A DNA stretch of 64,000 nt from Limnomonas spitsbergensis. Taxonomy: Eukaryota > Chlorophyta > Chlorophyceae > Chlamydomonadales. Shown here one piece after another: positions 24,952-35,415 of the stretch. The stretch spans positions 1,092,001 through 1,156,000 of the forward strand of contig JAYJMM010000040.1 in NCBI GenBank assembly GCA_037349105.1, in the 5' to 3' direction. Numbering within the stretch: the first letter of the stretch is position 1; every line of letters starts with the position of its first letter. The notes beneath the pieces were generated by a model that was given only the letters and a program-made list of their open reading frames with translations, did no database searches and was not told the origin of the DNA. A program made the position numbers and the translations under genes.

Positions 24952-25422
24952 CCAAGGTAGCACGATATAGCCTTTGGGGCCATCATATCATATCATATCA
25001 GCAATATGATATGATATAGGAAAATATGATATGATATGGTATCAACTTCTCCATGCAAGGGCATGGGCATGATGAATTTGTATTGAGTTGGGAAAAGGGC
25101 TCTTCTGCCCTGCCGACCGTTCTACGCCAGAATGGGCCTAGTTGTTGCAAGATTTTGCGACACATAAAGCATTTACAATGGAAATGTGGATGCATGGTGA
25201 CCCTTGGGCCGTAGGGTCAGTGGGACCGCTCGCATGCTGCATGCTGCCATGTCAGTCAGTATGGAAATGGGGTCAAGGGTAGTGCACCTGCCGAATGCAT
25301 GGGCTTGTCCTTTGTATATTCTGCAGTTTTTAGGCTAAATCATTTTTTGACTGCACAATATGATATAGTCAAAACACCATATCATATTCATATCATATCA
25401 TATCCATATCGTGCTACCTTGG
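24952..25422. mobile_element. 471-bp terminal-inverted-repeat element
   Basis: A perfect 17-bp inverted repeat bounds the segment: CCAAGGTAGCACGATAT at the left, its reverse complement ending at 25422. Subterminal ATATGATATGAT / ATCATATCATAT tracts are also inverted. There is no transposase, so it would be non-autonomous. I see no clear target-site duplication, so the superfamily is open. 24600-24951 and 25423-26000 on either side contain no recognisable gene. Confidence 0.65.
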
Positions 25423-25999
25423 CTGGATCCGCTGCTGTCCTGGTTCTTTTTGTGCCCCAAGCCATTTACGATTTCCTGATGCTGACCCACGCACCAATTG
25501 TAAAGATTTACTGGATCCGAAATCAACATTCAGATGCGCGTCAGAACGTATCAAGCGGTCACCATGGCAATGCAGGCTTACATATCTTTTGAGCCCACTT
25601 GGGGCACCAAAAGGCGCAGGAAACGGAAATAAATAAAACGATTGAGTGTGTGCCATGGTACATACATGGGACGTGTGCTCACAAACAACCATGAACACAA
25701 GACCACGCTCGTAACATGAACAATTAGGATCTAGGGTACTCAGTCCACGGATAATTTAGTACGGGCACATGATGCGGTGTGGAAATGAAGCGGCATGGTG
25801 TAGATAAACAGGGAGGGAGCGATTAAAAAGAACAGTACGGAATTTGGGCGGTATAGCCTGCTGTACTAGATGACCCCGAAAGTTAAGCGTTGAGTATAGA
25901 TTTGATGAATAATGGGGATGAGGAAGCACTGTTCTACCCTGCTGTTCTGAAAACGGCAGGATAGATGATGTGGAATTTAGGCTGAAATGTACATGTCAA

Positions 26000-26500
26000 A
26001 TGTACAGGATTCAGGCCAATCCCGCCATGCTACATACTCCTGATTCTACACACATAACAGATATAACAAAAGAAACCGACAAACAAAGCACCATCTGAAG
26101 AGATAGGTTATCCTGACAAGACATTTCATACATGTCGGAATGTGCTAGGAAGGCAGGTATACGGAGATCTAGAAAGACCAGAAAGAAAGACTCCTCCTCC
26201 GCCGAAGGAGGGACGTGTCTCAGTCTTCCCGATGCGTCTGGGCTGCATCTGGGATGCGTCCCATCTGGGATGCGTCTGGGATGCAACCCACATGTGCACA
26301 GGATGTATGCTGGGATGATGTCAAGGATGCATGTGGAGACGTCCGCCATGATGCATGCTGGTATGAGAGCTGGGATGTCAGCTAGGATGCATACTGGGAC
26401 TGAGCCGTCAGCTGGGATGTCAGCTAGGATACATACTAGGACTGTACACCGGCTCTACGGCTCTGCCTCACGCACGGTATGCCCTGCCTGATCCAGGGTG
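26000..26500. repeat. Short CTGGGATGC repeats, no gene recognised
   Basis: 26235-26440 repeats CTGGGATGCRTC and CAGCTAGGATGCATACTGGG segments. Otherwise unremarkable. Confidence 0.45.
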
Positions 26501-26780
26501 CATGTTACCGCAGGGGCCTCTCCAAAGGTACACATTGAATTTTGTCAAGGCTTCAAGACTGCAAAATAAACAAATGGGGTCGTGTTTTGGTCCCAACTGG
26601 CACACTGGTGGCCAAGTAAACCTACCGGTATTAGTTACGGTAGAAGGCTTTGCATGCCTGCATGGTGCACACAATGACTACAACTGGCATGCGTGCACGC
26701 TCCCAACCCTCTGCACAAACACACATAACAGGCCCACCCTGGCTTCTTTAGCAGCAGATGTGGCTTCCAGCATGGCTTCT

Positions 26781-27117
26781 TCACCTCAGTCATGTGCCTC
26801 CTCCGTCGTCCTGGACGCAAGAGCCCTTCTCAGAAGCTCATCTCAACGCCGCCGCCGCCAGCCTCGATGTCAGCATTCACGAGCACCAGCGTCACCTTGG
26901 TCACTTTGGACTTGGGACTGCACTCCACCCTGCATTCTTCGCACATTCAGTGCTCATGCGGCTGCGCGGGACGAGGGCGGCAAGCAATGAAAGGGGGAGA
27001 GGGCGGCAAATTCAGCGGGATTCAGTTGTCAACAAAAAGGGCAGGTCGAGAGCGCGACATGGTGGGAAACGACTGGAAGTGCCAGTGCACCACAACATAG
27101 CTGCCCTGCAGTCTGAG
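26781..27117 (+). CDS. Candidate internal exon of an unrecognised gene
   Basis: An open frame runs from a CACCTCAG acceptor to a consensus GAG/GTACGC donor. Its product includes HLNAAAASLDVSIHEHQRHL and a basic tail (GRSRARHGGKRLEVP). Composition differs from the surrounding repeats and looks coding. No family recognised, and no partner exon identified; it could belong to a gene downstream of SPP or be a chance frame. Confidence 0.3.
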
Positions 27118-28627
27118 GTACGCGCGCCATTTGTGTGTCCCTTAACTTTGTTTCCTTTATCCGGGCTTTCTTAACTTCTGTCTAGTCTGTCCACCCCCCA
27201 TCTCTTCGTTGAGACATATAACTTATATGAGGCTGTATGACACCACCAAACCGTGACAGGAACCCTGATATTGAAATGCCTTAGCTTCTGTAGAAGCCAT
27301 GGTAGATATTGTTGAGGCGTAGACGTTTTCCAAGGCTGAAACTTGTGTTGTCTCTATCTTTTTCCGGTCTTTTGATTGTCCCTTCGCTTTATTTCCCTCT
27401 TTTTGTCCTTCGCCCACCCCCCTTGCCCCCTTGCGTATTGTTCTTTCCTGCCGTAATTCAGGCGCCCGCGCGGCCGAGCCTTTTTGACCAGGGCCCAGAG
27501 GTGTAACGTCATTAACCGTAGTCGTTCTTTGACTTCATTCGTGTGAAGATGTGTGAAGGTTTTACAGTCCAGCGGGACATCACATTTGATGCATGGGACT
27601 TGCGCCCATAAACCGGTACAAGCACTTGATACGATAGGACAGCCAGCGAAAGCCGGTGACCCCCCTGGGCAAGCAAGAAACACACAACCACTGAGCAGCA
27701 GTGTGGGAATGAACCCCTAAGTGCAGAAGATATGGTAAGCCCAAGCCTTAAAATATGACGTGGGTACAAAAGAGTTTATTTGGAGGCAACTCATTTGTTT
27801 TTTTGATGTGAGGTAATTAATTTGACTTTTTCAATTTGGGGCCAAAATATAGATTTATGAAGCCGCAGGGGCCATGAACAGTAAAAGGTTAATCCGCAAA
27901 GCCTCTTTTATGGAAACTGGCACTTCGCCAGCAACAGTAGGCATAACAGCTGCAGGGGTTGGTAAGAACGCACATGGCGCGACAAAATGAATACCGGTAC
28001 CGTTGTGGGAAAGTGTGGGGAATTTGCATGGTATCGGTACACACAGGCGAAAGTTTCAAATTTTAGGAAATAAGTTAAGGCGCGCCACCTGTAATGAGTA
28101 ATTAGTCAACCGCGTATTACTCCGCGCAAGCAACTTGGTTAAAGAGTGCGAAGGCAAAGGACGTCTACAGTAGTTGCTACAACACGTGGTGGCTTTGCTC
28201 ACAGCCCTGACCAGGTCAATCAACACCTCTGGGCCCTGCTAAAAAAAGCTAGGCCGCGTGGGCGCCTATCCGTGAAGTTGTGAGAAGGAAAGTAAATGCA
28301 AGAGGGGAAAGGATAGAAAGTGAGGAACACAAAGGTGAGCGAAATCATCTCCCCCCCCTAAATAAAGGAAAGGCAGTGCGGCGGCGGACGGAGATAGTGC
28401 CCTTGATCCCCTCTAGAGCCCAGATCAGGGCTTAGCAACAGCCTGCTTCAGGCTTCGTCTTCATGAAGATGTACTACCAGTACTAGTTGTAATGCACCGA
28501 TACCTGATGCTTTGTCACCGGTTAGTTGTGGTATGGCATAAAACCCTGAGATACAGGGACACTACCATAGCACAGTCATTTTTTTATCTCAGGTCAAGTT
28601 TGCTCAAAGATGCCAAATGAAGCTCAA
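27118..28627. other. Intergenic stretch, nothing recognised
   Basis: Lower GC than the SPP introns, no tandem array and no convincing exon. Short frames on both strands have no family features. Confidence 0.4.
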
Positions 28628-29004
28628 TCAGCATTCATGTGATCCATTTCCATGATGTCCTCCCTTGGTAACCGCTGTCTCAGCAGCAGTCTGCAGATCC
28701 AGAGCCGCGTCATCCACGTGCTCGCCAGTCGCCACACTGTTGCCTTTTGCCAGACATAGCTTCCTCTGGAGCACCGCACTGACAAACAGCAGCACCAGCA
28801 GCGGCAGCAGGGCAGTGAGGGCTGCATTCTGCTCCTTCTGCTTGGGCGCTGCGGCGGCTACCTCATGGGTGTCAGGTGCAGCGACAGGGGTGTCCGGCAT
28901 GCCTGTATCCGTGGGCGGCACAGCCGCGGCCCCCCTGCCTACCGCGTGCCCAGTCTTGGACGTAACACCGGCAGCCGCTGCTTGGCCCTTTTTCGAGCCT
29001 CCTG
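28628..29004 (-). CDS. Candidate terminal exon with one membrane helix
   Basis: Minus-strand frame from a GGTATTCCAG acceptor to TGA. An Ala/Pro-rich linker is followed by one hydrophobic segment (ALTALLPLLVLLFVSAVL), then about 45 residues with a His-rich end. This looks like the C-terminal anchor of a membrane protein. Upstream exons were not found, so function and completeness are unknown. Confidence 0.4.
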
Positions 29005-30590
29005 CTGGAATACCATCAGAGAGAGGGGAAATGGGTGGACACAAGTCAGGTCAGGGGTGAGGGTCTAGTACTCAGGTTAAGAGGCAGGGGTTTGGGATCA
29101 GGTTCAAACGTTAGGTGAGGGCTCGCAGGAACCGGCATGTAGAAGTTAGTTAGCATGTAGAAGAAGCCAAGCCAAACATGCAATCTGCGCAGAAAAGGCC
29201 CAAGCTTGACCTATGCAGCTGCAAGTTGCAAGCAACGATCCAGGGTTCTAGGCTAAAGTGTTTCTTGAGGCATGCAGCTATAGGCTATTCACGAGGCTAC
29301 GCCGTCACATTTAGGTTGGAACCGGGGCAGGAGCAGGGTAGTGCAACTACTCTCCCTGCCCAACGGGCCAGTCTAAACCACTGGCATAAGAGGGTGCACA
29401 TGAAACCGTGAAAGGCACCTTACAAGAAAGAAAGAAAGAAAACTACGCCCCGCAGGGGCGTGAGGGTTAAGGAAACAGCGCGGCATGGGCCTAGGCCACG
29501 TCCGCGCCGTTACCATCACCTCGCAATTATGTTGTCACCATGCATCCCATGTTACCCCAATTGACGTAAGTTGAGCCACAAGGCATGGGCCGCCTGCAAA
29601 AAAAAGGAGAAGGGAGATCTCTTCAATCCTGAAAGAACTAAAGAAAGCGCGCCCGAATCTAGGAAAGGCAGACAAACAAGTCAAGCATGCCACTCCAACA
29701 TGAGGCGTTAAGGCAAAGACCAAAAGCCCAAAATACCTGGCCCATGGGCCAATCCAATCAAAGAAACTATCAACAGCTAATCCGTCAAGCGCGTCTCGGA
29801 AAAAGTACTAAACCGGGAGTCCGGGACAGAGACTTCTGCAACAAAGGAAACTGCCATGTAGGAAAAGACTGAAGCTGCGGCCATGGACAGCATTAAGCAA
29901 GGGCTTTCCTGATCCCAAGGAAGAGAGCACCCCGACCGAGGAAAGTGAGGGGAATACAAAAATCTGCACATGCAACATGAACTGTCAAGGCAGAGACATG
30001 CAGCCTTAGGCCTGACCCAATGAAACTACCAAGAGTTCAAGGGTCAAAAACCTCTTGGAAAAAAACCAAAGCCGGGCAGAGACTATGGTATGACAGCAAG
30101 GGAAACTACCCAACAAGTCTGGACGGGAACTGGCCACAAACAACACAAAATTAGGTGTTGTCACATCCCAAGTCACCCCCGGCGGCAAGTTGAGATGCAA
30201 GGCTAACCGCTCACCCTCTCCCCCGACAGTAATGCAAGGGGGGGATGGGGGCACCTTGCTTCAGCCACACAGAGGGGATAGAGGCCAGAGACACAAAGTC
30301 TTGCAGAAATACCAGAAATGCAGAGCAACCCGGTGGAAGGCACGGTCCACAAAATTGACATGCTTGTCCATCGGTGTAAAAGGAAAAGCATGCAGCTACT
30401 GGCTATTCAATATGCAGCCTTTCCTAAAACGATTTAGGTAAATAAATATGCTTTGTTTCTCAGTGTGCCGTTATATTATGCCATGAAACCTGCTTGGGCA
30501 TAGTGAGAGTGTGGGACTGCCTTGGATGTTCAAAAGACAGACACAAGGAAAGATGTTTGCCTTGAGACAAGGATCAAAACATCCTCCCGT
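29005..30590. repeat. Diverged duplicated intergenic segments
   Basis: 29425-29514 is the second copy of the 90-bp dispersed repeat. 29750-29870 and 30020-30120 are diverged copies of one segment (CGGGAGTCCGGGACAGAGAC / GCCGGGCAGAGACTATGG). GCATGCAGCTATAGGCTATTC-like segments recur at 29272 and 30389. No gene is supported. Confidence 0.5.
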
Positions 30591-30649
30591 TGTACAATGC
30601 CACGAAAAGACATCATGCACACAGCCGTACTCAAGACACAGAGAAAAGG

Positions 30650-31060
30650 AGCGCCATGCAATGTCATGCAAAACAAAGCAGCGCCATATGGTGCCATGCA
30701 GAACAAAGCAGCCCAATGCAGTGCCATGCAGAATAAAGCATGGCCATGCAGAACAAAGCGGCGCCATGCGGTGCCATGCAGAACAAAGCAGCGCCATGCA
30801 GTGCCATGCAGGACAAAGCAGCGCCATGCATGGCCATGCAGAACAAAGCAGCGCCATGCAGTGCCATGCAGAACAAGGCAGTGCCATGCAGAGCAAAGCA
30901 GCACCATGCAGGGCCATGCAGGACACCGCATCACCGTACAGTGTTATGCAGAACAAAACAGCGCCATGCAGGATAAAGCAGCGCCAAGCAGTGCCATGCA
31001 GAACAAAGCAGCGCCATGCGGGGGAAAACAACGTTGTGCAGGATGAAGCATAGTCAAGCA
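30650..31060. repeat. Minisatellite of GCCATGCAGAACAAAGCAGC units
   Basis: About 20-30 bp units made of GCCATGCAG and AACAAAGCAGC blocks. The array explains the long Cys/Met/Ala-rich frames on both strands. Confidence 0.85.
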
Positions 31061-31084
31061 AATACTAGGTAGACCGTTGGGCAG

Positions 31085-31525
31085 AGGAGGACGTTGATGT
31101 CCCGTGCTAACAGTACCCGGACAGGGGCGCGGCTGGGTTGGGGTGGGCAGGCAAGGGCATCCTCTGACAGGGTGAGTTGCTGCTCGGCTGGGGGCCTCGG
31201 GCAAGGGCGCCTAGACAGGCGCCTGATCCACATGGCAGAGCGGGCAAGGTAGTTCTCGCGCCAGGCCATAGCACCAAAACCGCCCTCCTGATCGCGGCCC
31301 ACCAGCAGCGCTGCGGCGATCCCCGGCATCGGCCAGCGCGGCTGCCCAGCACGTACGTACCTGGCCCTTATCCACCAGGCAGGTTGTAAGGCGGTGCACG
31401 ACCTGTTGCACCGCCTCTGGCATGCCGAGATGCTCCAGATGGTACAAGATGCGGCTGACTCTGTAGGAAGCTGCTGCACGACCAAATACGGAGAGGCCTA
31501 GGCGCAACTCGCGATATGCGCTCAT
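31085..31525 (-). pseudogene. LINE-type (non-LTR) retrotransposon ORF2 remnant
   Basis: Two adjoining frames resemble the region after the reverse transcriptase in algal LINE polyproteins. The first (31525 down to about 31370) has FGRAAASYRVSRILYHLEHL and ends near CLVDKGQV. The second continues with GRDQEGGFGAMAWRENYLAR. A frameshift near 31370 separates them, and no RT catalytic core or 3' end is present, so this is a fragment. Family call is from remembered conserved patterns. Confidence 0.55.
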
Positions 31526-31825
31526 AGGAGGCCTTCAGCCGTTCCAGGAGCTGCTATTAGCATGCCGCTGGGCTCAGTGAGGCTGGTCGTTTTTGAAAGG
31601 AATGCCCAGCGAGACGGCTTGCTGCACTATCTGGATGCCACAGATGTTTGTTGGGCTGCACTGTTCGAGGAAGTGTGGCTTTCGCCACCCGGCTTTCGCT
31701 TTATTTACGAACGTCGTCCGTCAGGCATTTGCCTCACCGTCAGATAAGTCTGTAACTCAAACTCTCATACCGTACGTATGCCAGATTTCTTTCAACCACA
31801 TTACAGATCGCCCAACGTCTTACGC

Positions 31826-32504
31826 TTAGGCTGTGTTTCCACTGGCGATTTTGGATTCCTTAATCGGGGTTGGTTGAAATGCAGTTGGCCGCGAAGGATT
31901 CCTTAATCCGTTTGGTGTTTCCACTGAAATCGGACTGGAACCAACGAAGAAATGCTACAGCCAGCTGTAGCGCTGCCCCTACACGATCCAGATCGGACCT
32001 CAAATGGAACGAATCCTCTTGCATGGCGACATCAAGCGGTCGAAAATCCACACAATGGTACCAAATGCCATGGCAATGGCGCCCCATGCTTACACGACTA
32101 AGCTTTTGCGCAATTCAGAAGGAGACTACTCAAACGCGGGAACTAGCCCGTTCGCGTTGTAATCCCACAGGCCTGGTGCTCTGTCGCTATCCATGATGCA
32201 CCGATTACGCACCGATGATGCACCTTTGCGATCTCCGCACCACAAGTGCCGCCTCTGGTTTCGATCAGACAAGTAAAATACCGGCGATCGCATTCAAAGA
32301 TCTTTAACGTTGTGAGCTCATGATGACAAATTCGACAACCAACTTTCGGATTAAGCTAATCCTGGTCATCGACGAGGATTAAGCTATTCTTTTTTCTGAG
32401 GCTTAATCCGTCCTTAATCCGTGTCAGTTGCCGTCGGTTGCCTCATTCAGCGTCCTTAATCCGTGTCGGTTGGGTCGCGAATCGCCAGTGGAAACACGGT
32501 CTTA
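31826..32504. mobile_element. PIF/Harbinger-like non-autonomous element (MITE)
   Basis: Element 31829-32501 has 22-bp terminal inverted repeats matching at 20 positions (left starts GGCTGTGTTTCCACTGGCGA; right reads GACCGTGTTTCCACTGGCGA on the other strand). TTA flanks both sides (31826-31828, 32502-32504), the TWA target duplication of PIF/Harbinger. No transposase; interior has repeated CCTTAATCCG motifs. 31526-31825 holds an unrecognised 61-codon + strand frame only. Confidence 0.75.
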
Positions 32505-33470
32505 GGGTATAGGACAGTCAGCCCAAGAATTGCTGCGCTTCGCGTAGCTTGCTTCAGGATCGATGCCATATATATGTCAGCCTTTCAAATTTAGTAATAT
32601 AAGCTCTTCAAACCATTCGGCAAATATAACGCGATTCCGTACCTGATTCCGTACCTGAGGATTCCTTGAGGGAACCAGAGAGGGAATTATCACTTCGATT
32701 TACGCTGTAACTGAAACCGAGTTAGTGCGACATTCGTATGATTCAATTTTAACTGACATCTTGCCGCTTACACAACGCCTTGCTGGTTGATGCTGTCTCT
32801 ACTCTGCCGGTAGGTGCATGGCCGCATGCACAACACCCCAACAGTTACAGCACCATGCCTTGCCAGTATTTGGAGCACCTCACCGGACTGCAGAGCGCCA
32901 CCTTCATGCACAACGCCTTACCCTTATGCAGGCAGGCGCCTGAGGGCGCAACGCCCTGGTATTGGCTGTAGTGCCCAACTAGCATGCCAAGAGCCTGCCC
33001 CTTGTGCAACACCATGCTGGTGGTTGCAGTGTCCCACCCGCATGCTCTGTTATACGCTCCTATGCACAGCTATCTAAGTCCCTGCCGGTGGTTATCGTAG
33101 TGCCCACCCGCATCCTCAGCAACCCGCTTGTATGTGTGGCGCTTGCCTGTTTGTGCACCGTGCTTGTCGTTGTTGCGCACTGCCCTGATGCTCTATGCCC
33201 CCCGTATGTCGAGCGCCGTGTCATTATTTGCATCGCCCTGCAGCTCCCTGCTGTGGGTGGCAGCTTCCAGCCCTCATGCGCAACGACCGCACGTATGTGT
33301 TTCGCCCTGACATTGGTCGCAGCTCCCCACCCTTCCGCATTGTGCCCGCCCTGACAGTCATGGCAGCACCCCGTCCTCATGCATTGTGCCCTCCCGTATG
33401 TGCAATGCCTTGCCGGTGGCTGCATGTGTAGCTGAGACCAACTCTCAGGTGTCTTTGTCCCCTCAGACAC
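32505..33470. repeat. Degenerate repeats, no gene
   Basis: From about 32780, imperfect units of roughly 75 bp with GCCGGTGGTTGCAGTGCCCA and CCGCATGCTC motifs. Six-frame reading gives only repeat-derived frames. Confidence 0.4.
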
Positions 33471-33479
33471 CTGTGACTT

Positions 33480-34860
33480 CGTTGACACAGTTCAAGATTG
33501 CGTGTCCAGTTTTGTTCAATTCTGAGGATGTACGAAGGGACCGTTTGGCCCCCTCTCAATGGCCCCCTCGGCCCTCCTTCAAAGGCTGCAATGGTAGCTG
33601 CGGCTTCTTGCTGGTGTCCTAATTCCTGAGGAAAACCACTGTGGCAGACATAGATGACAGATATTAGGACTGCTGTTCCAGTTTGGTTAAATTCTGAGGA
33701 GGTGTTTTGGGGGATGCCGTTTTGCTCTCAATGGCCCTCTCGGCCCCCGCTTTAAGGGTGCCACACTGCCACGGTAGCTAAGGCCTACTTGCTGGTGTCA
33801 AAATTCCTCCAGAACACCAATGCTATGCTTTTGTTGACATATTTTAGGACTGCTGATCCAGTTGATTGATTTCTGAGAATGCGTTGTGGGATTTGTTCGC
33901 TCTCAATGGCCCTGTCGGCCCCGCTTTGAAGGCGCCGACATATATTAGGAGTGTTGTTCCAGTTAAGATGAAATCTGAGAAGTTGGTTTGGGGCTTTTTC
34001 GCTCTAAATGGCCCTCATGGCCCCGCTTTGAGGGCGCCGCGGTGGCTCAGGCCAACTTGCAGGTGTCCTAATTCCTTCAGAACACCAATGCTAGGCCTTT
34101 GTTGACATATAGGAGTGCTGTTCCAGTTTGGTTGAATTTTGAGAAGTTGTTTTGGGGCTTTTTCGCTCTCAATGGCCCTCTTGGCCCCGCTTTGAGGGCG
34201 CCGCGGTGGCTGAGGCCAACTGGCAGGTGTCCAAATTCCTCCAGAAACTAATGCTATGCCTTTGTTAACATACTTAAGGGTTTATGTTCCAGTTTGGAAG
34301 AATTATGAGAAGGTGTTTAGGGTGTTTTGCTTTCAATGATCCTCTCTGCCCCGCTTTGAGGGCGCCGCGGTGGCTCAGGCCAACTTGCAGGTGTCCAAAT
34401 TCCTCCAGAACACCAATGCTATGCCTTTATTGACATATCCCAGGAGTGCTGTTCCAGTTCGGAAGAATTCTATGAAGGCGTTTGGGGGCTTTTTGCTCTC
34501 AATCGTCCTCTCGGCCCCCACTTTGAGGGCGCCTCGGTGGCTGAGGCCAACTTGCAGGTGTCCAAAAAACCCCAGAACAGCAATGATTTGCCTTTGTTCA
34601 AATGATTTAGGACTGCTGTTCCAGTTTGGTTTAATTCTGCGGAGGTGTTTTGGGGCTCTTTTGCTCTCAATGGCCCTCTCGGCCTTGCTTTGAGGGCGCC
34701 GAGGTGGCTGAGGCCAATTACAGATGTCCGAATTCCTCCAGAAAACCAGTGCCATGCCTTTTTGACACATTTTAGAATTACAGTTCCAGTTTGCTAGACT
34801 TTTCAGTAGGAGTCTAGGCTGTTTTGCTCCCAATGACCACTTTTGGTATACATAGTTCCC
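33480..34860. repeat. 165-bp satellite, about 8 copies
   Basis: GTTCCAGTTTGGTTGAATTC recurs near 33505, 33673, 34121, 34288, 34453, 34620 and 34785, with a shortened unit near 33958. Each unit also has CTCAATGGCCCTCTCGGCCC and GGTGTCCAAATTCCTCCAGA. Confidence 0.9.
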
Positions 34861-35415
34861 GAACTGCATAGCACAAGCGAGATTAAGTTGCTGCGGGGCT
34901 ACTTGGCTTCCAGTATGCCGTGCCATCACTCGTGTTATGAGTGTCAGCTTGGCAAAAACCCCTAACAGGTGCGTCACTAGACCAGCGTTGGTATCCATGT
35001 CTGGCTCTCATAACGTAAGGTAGATGAAGTGGTTGCATCACTGATTGGCCTCCAATGCGCATCGCCATCACTGCTGTGTTATTAATGGCTGTTGGGCTGA
35101 AGCCCCTATCCTAAGCATCCATGGACCACTGCCAATATCCATTCACGTAACTTATAACACAAGGCAGATTAAGTAGATGCGGGACTGGCTTGCTTCCAGT
35201 GTGCATCTTCATCGTTGTTGCGTTATCAATGGCTGGTGGGCTAAAGCTCCCATCCTAAGCATCCATGGCCATTACCAGTGTCCATGCACGTAACTCATAA
35301 GACAAGGCAGATAAGTGGCTGCGGGACTGATTGGCTTCCAATGTTCAGTGCCTTCACTGTTGTGTTATCATTGGCTGTTGGGCTGAAGCTCCTGTCCAAG
35401 GCATCCATGAACCAT
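34860..35415. repeat. Tandem repeat of about 145 bp, four copies
   Basis: Units carry CTAAGCATCCATGGACCA, GTAACTCATAAGACAAGGCAG and GCGGGACTGATTGGCTTCCA. The array abuts the 165-bp satellite directly with no spacer. Confidence 0.8.
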
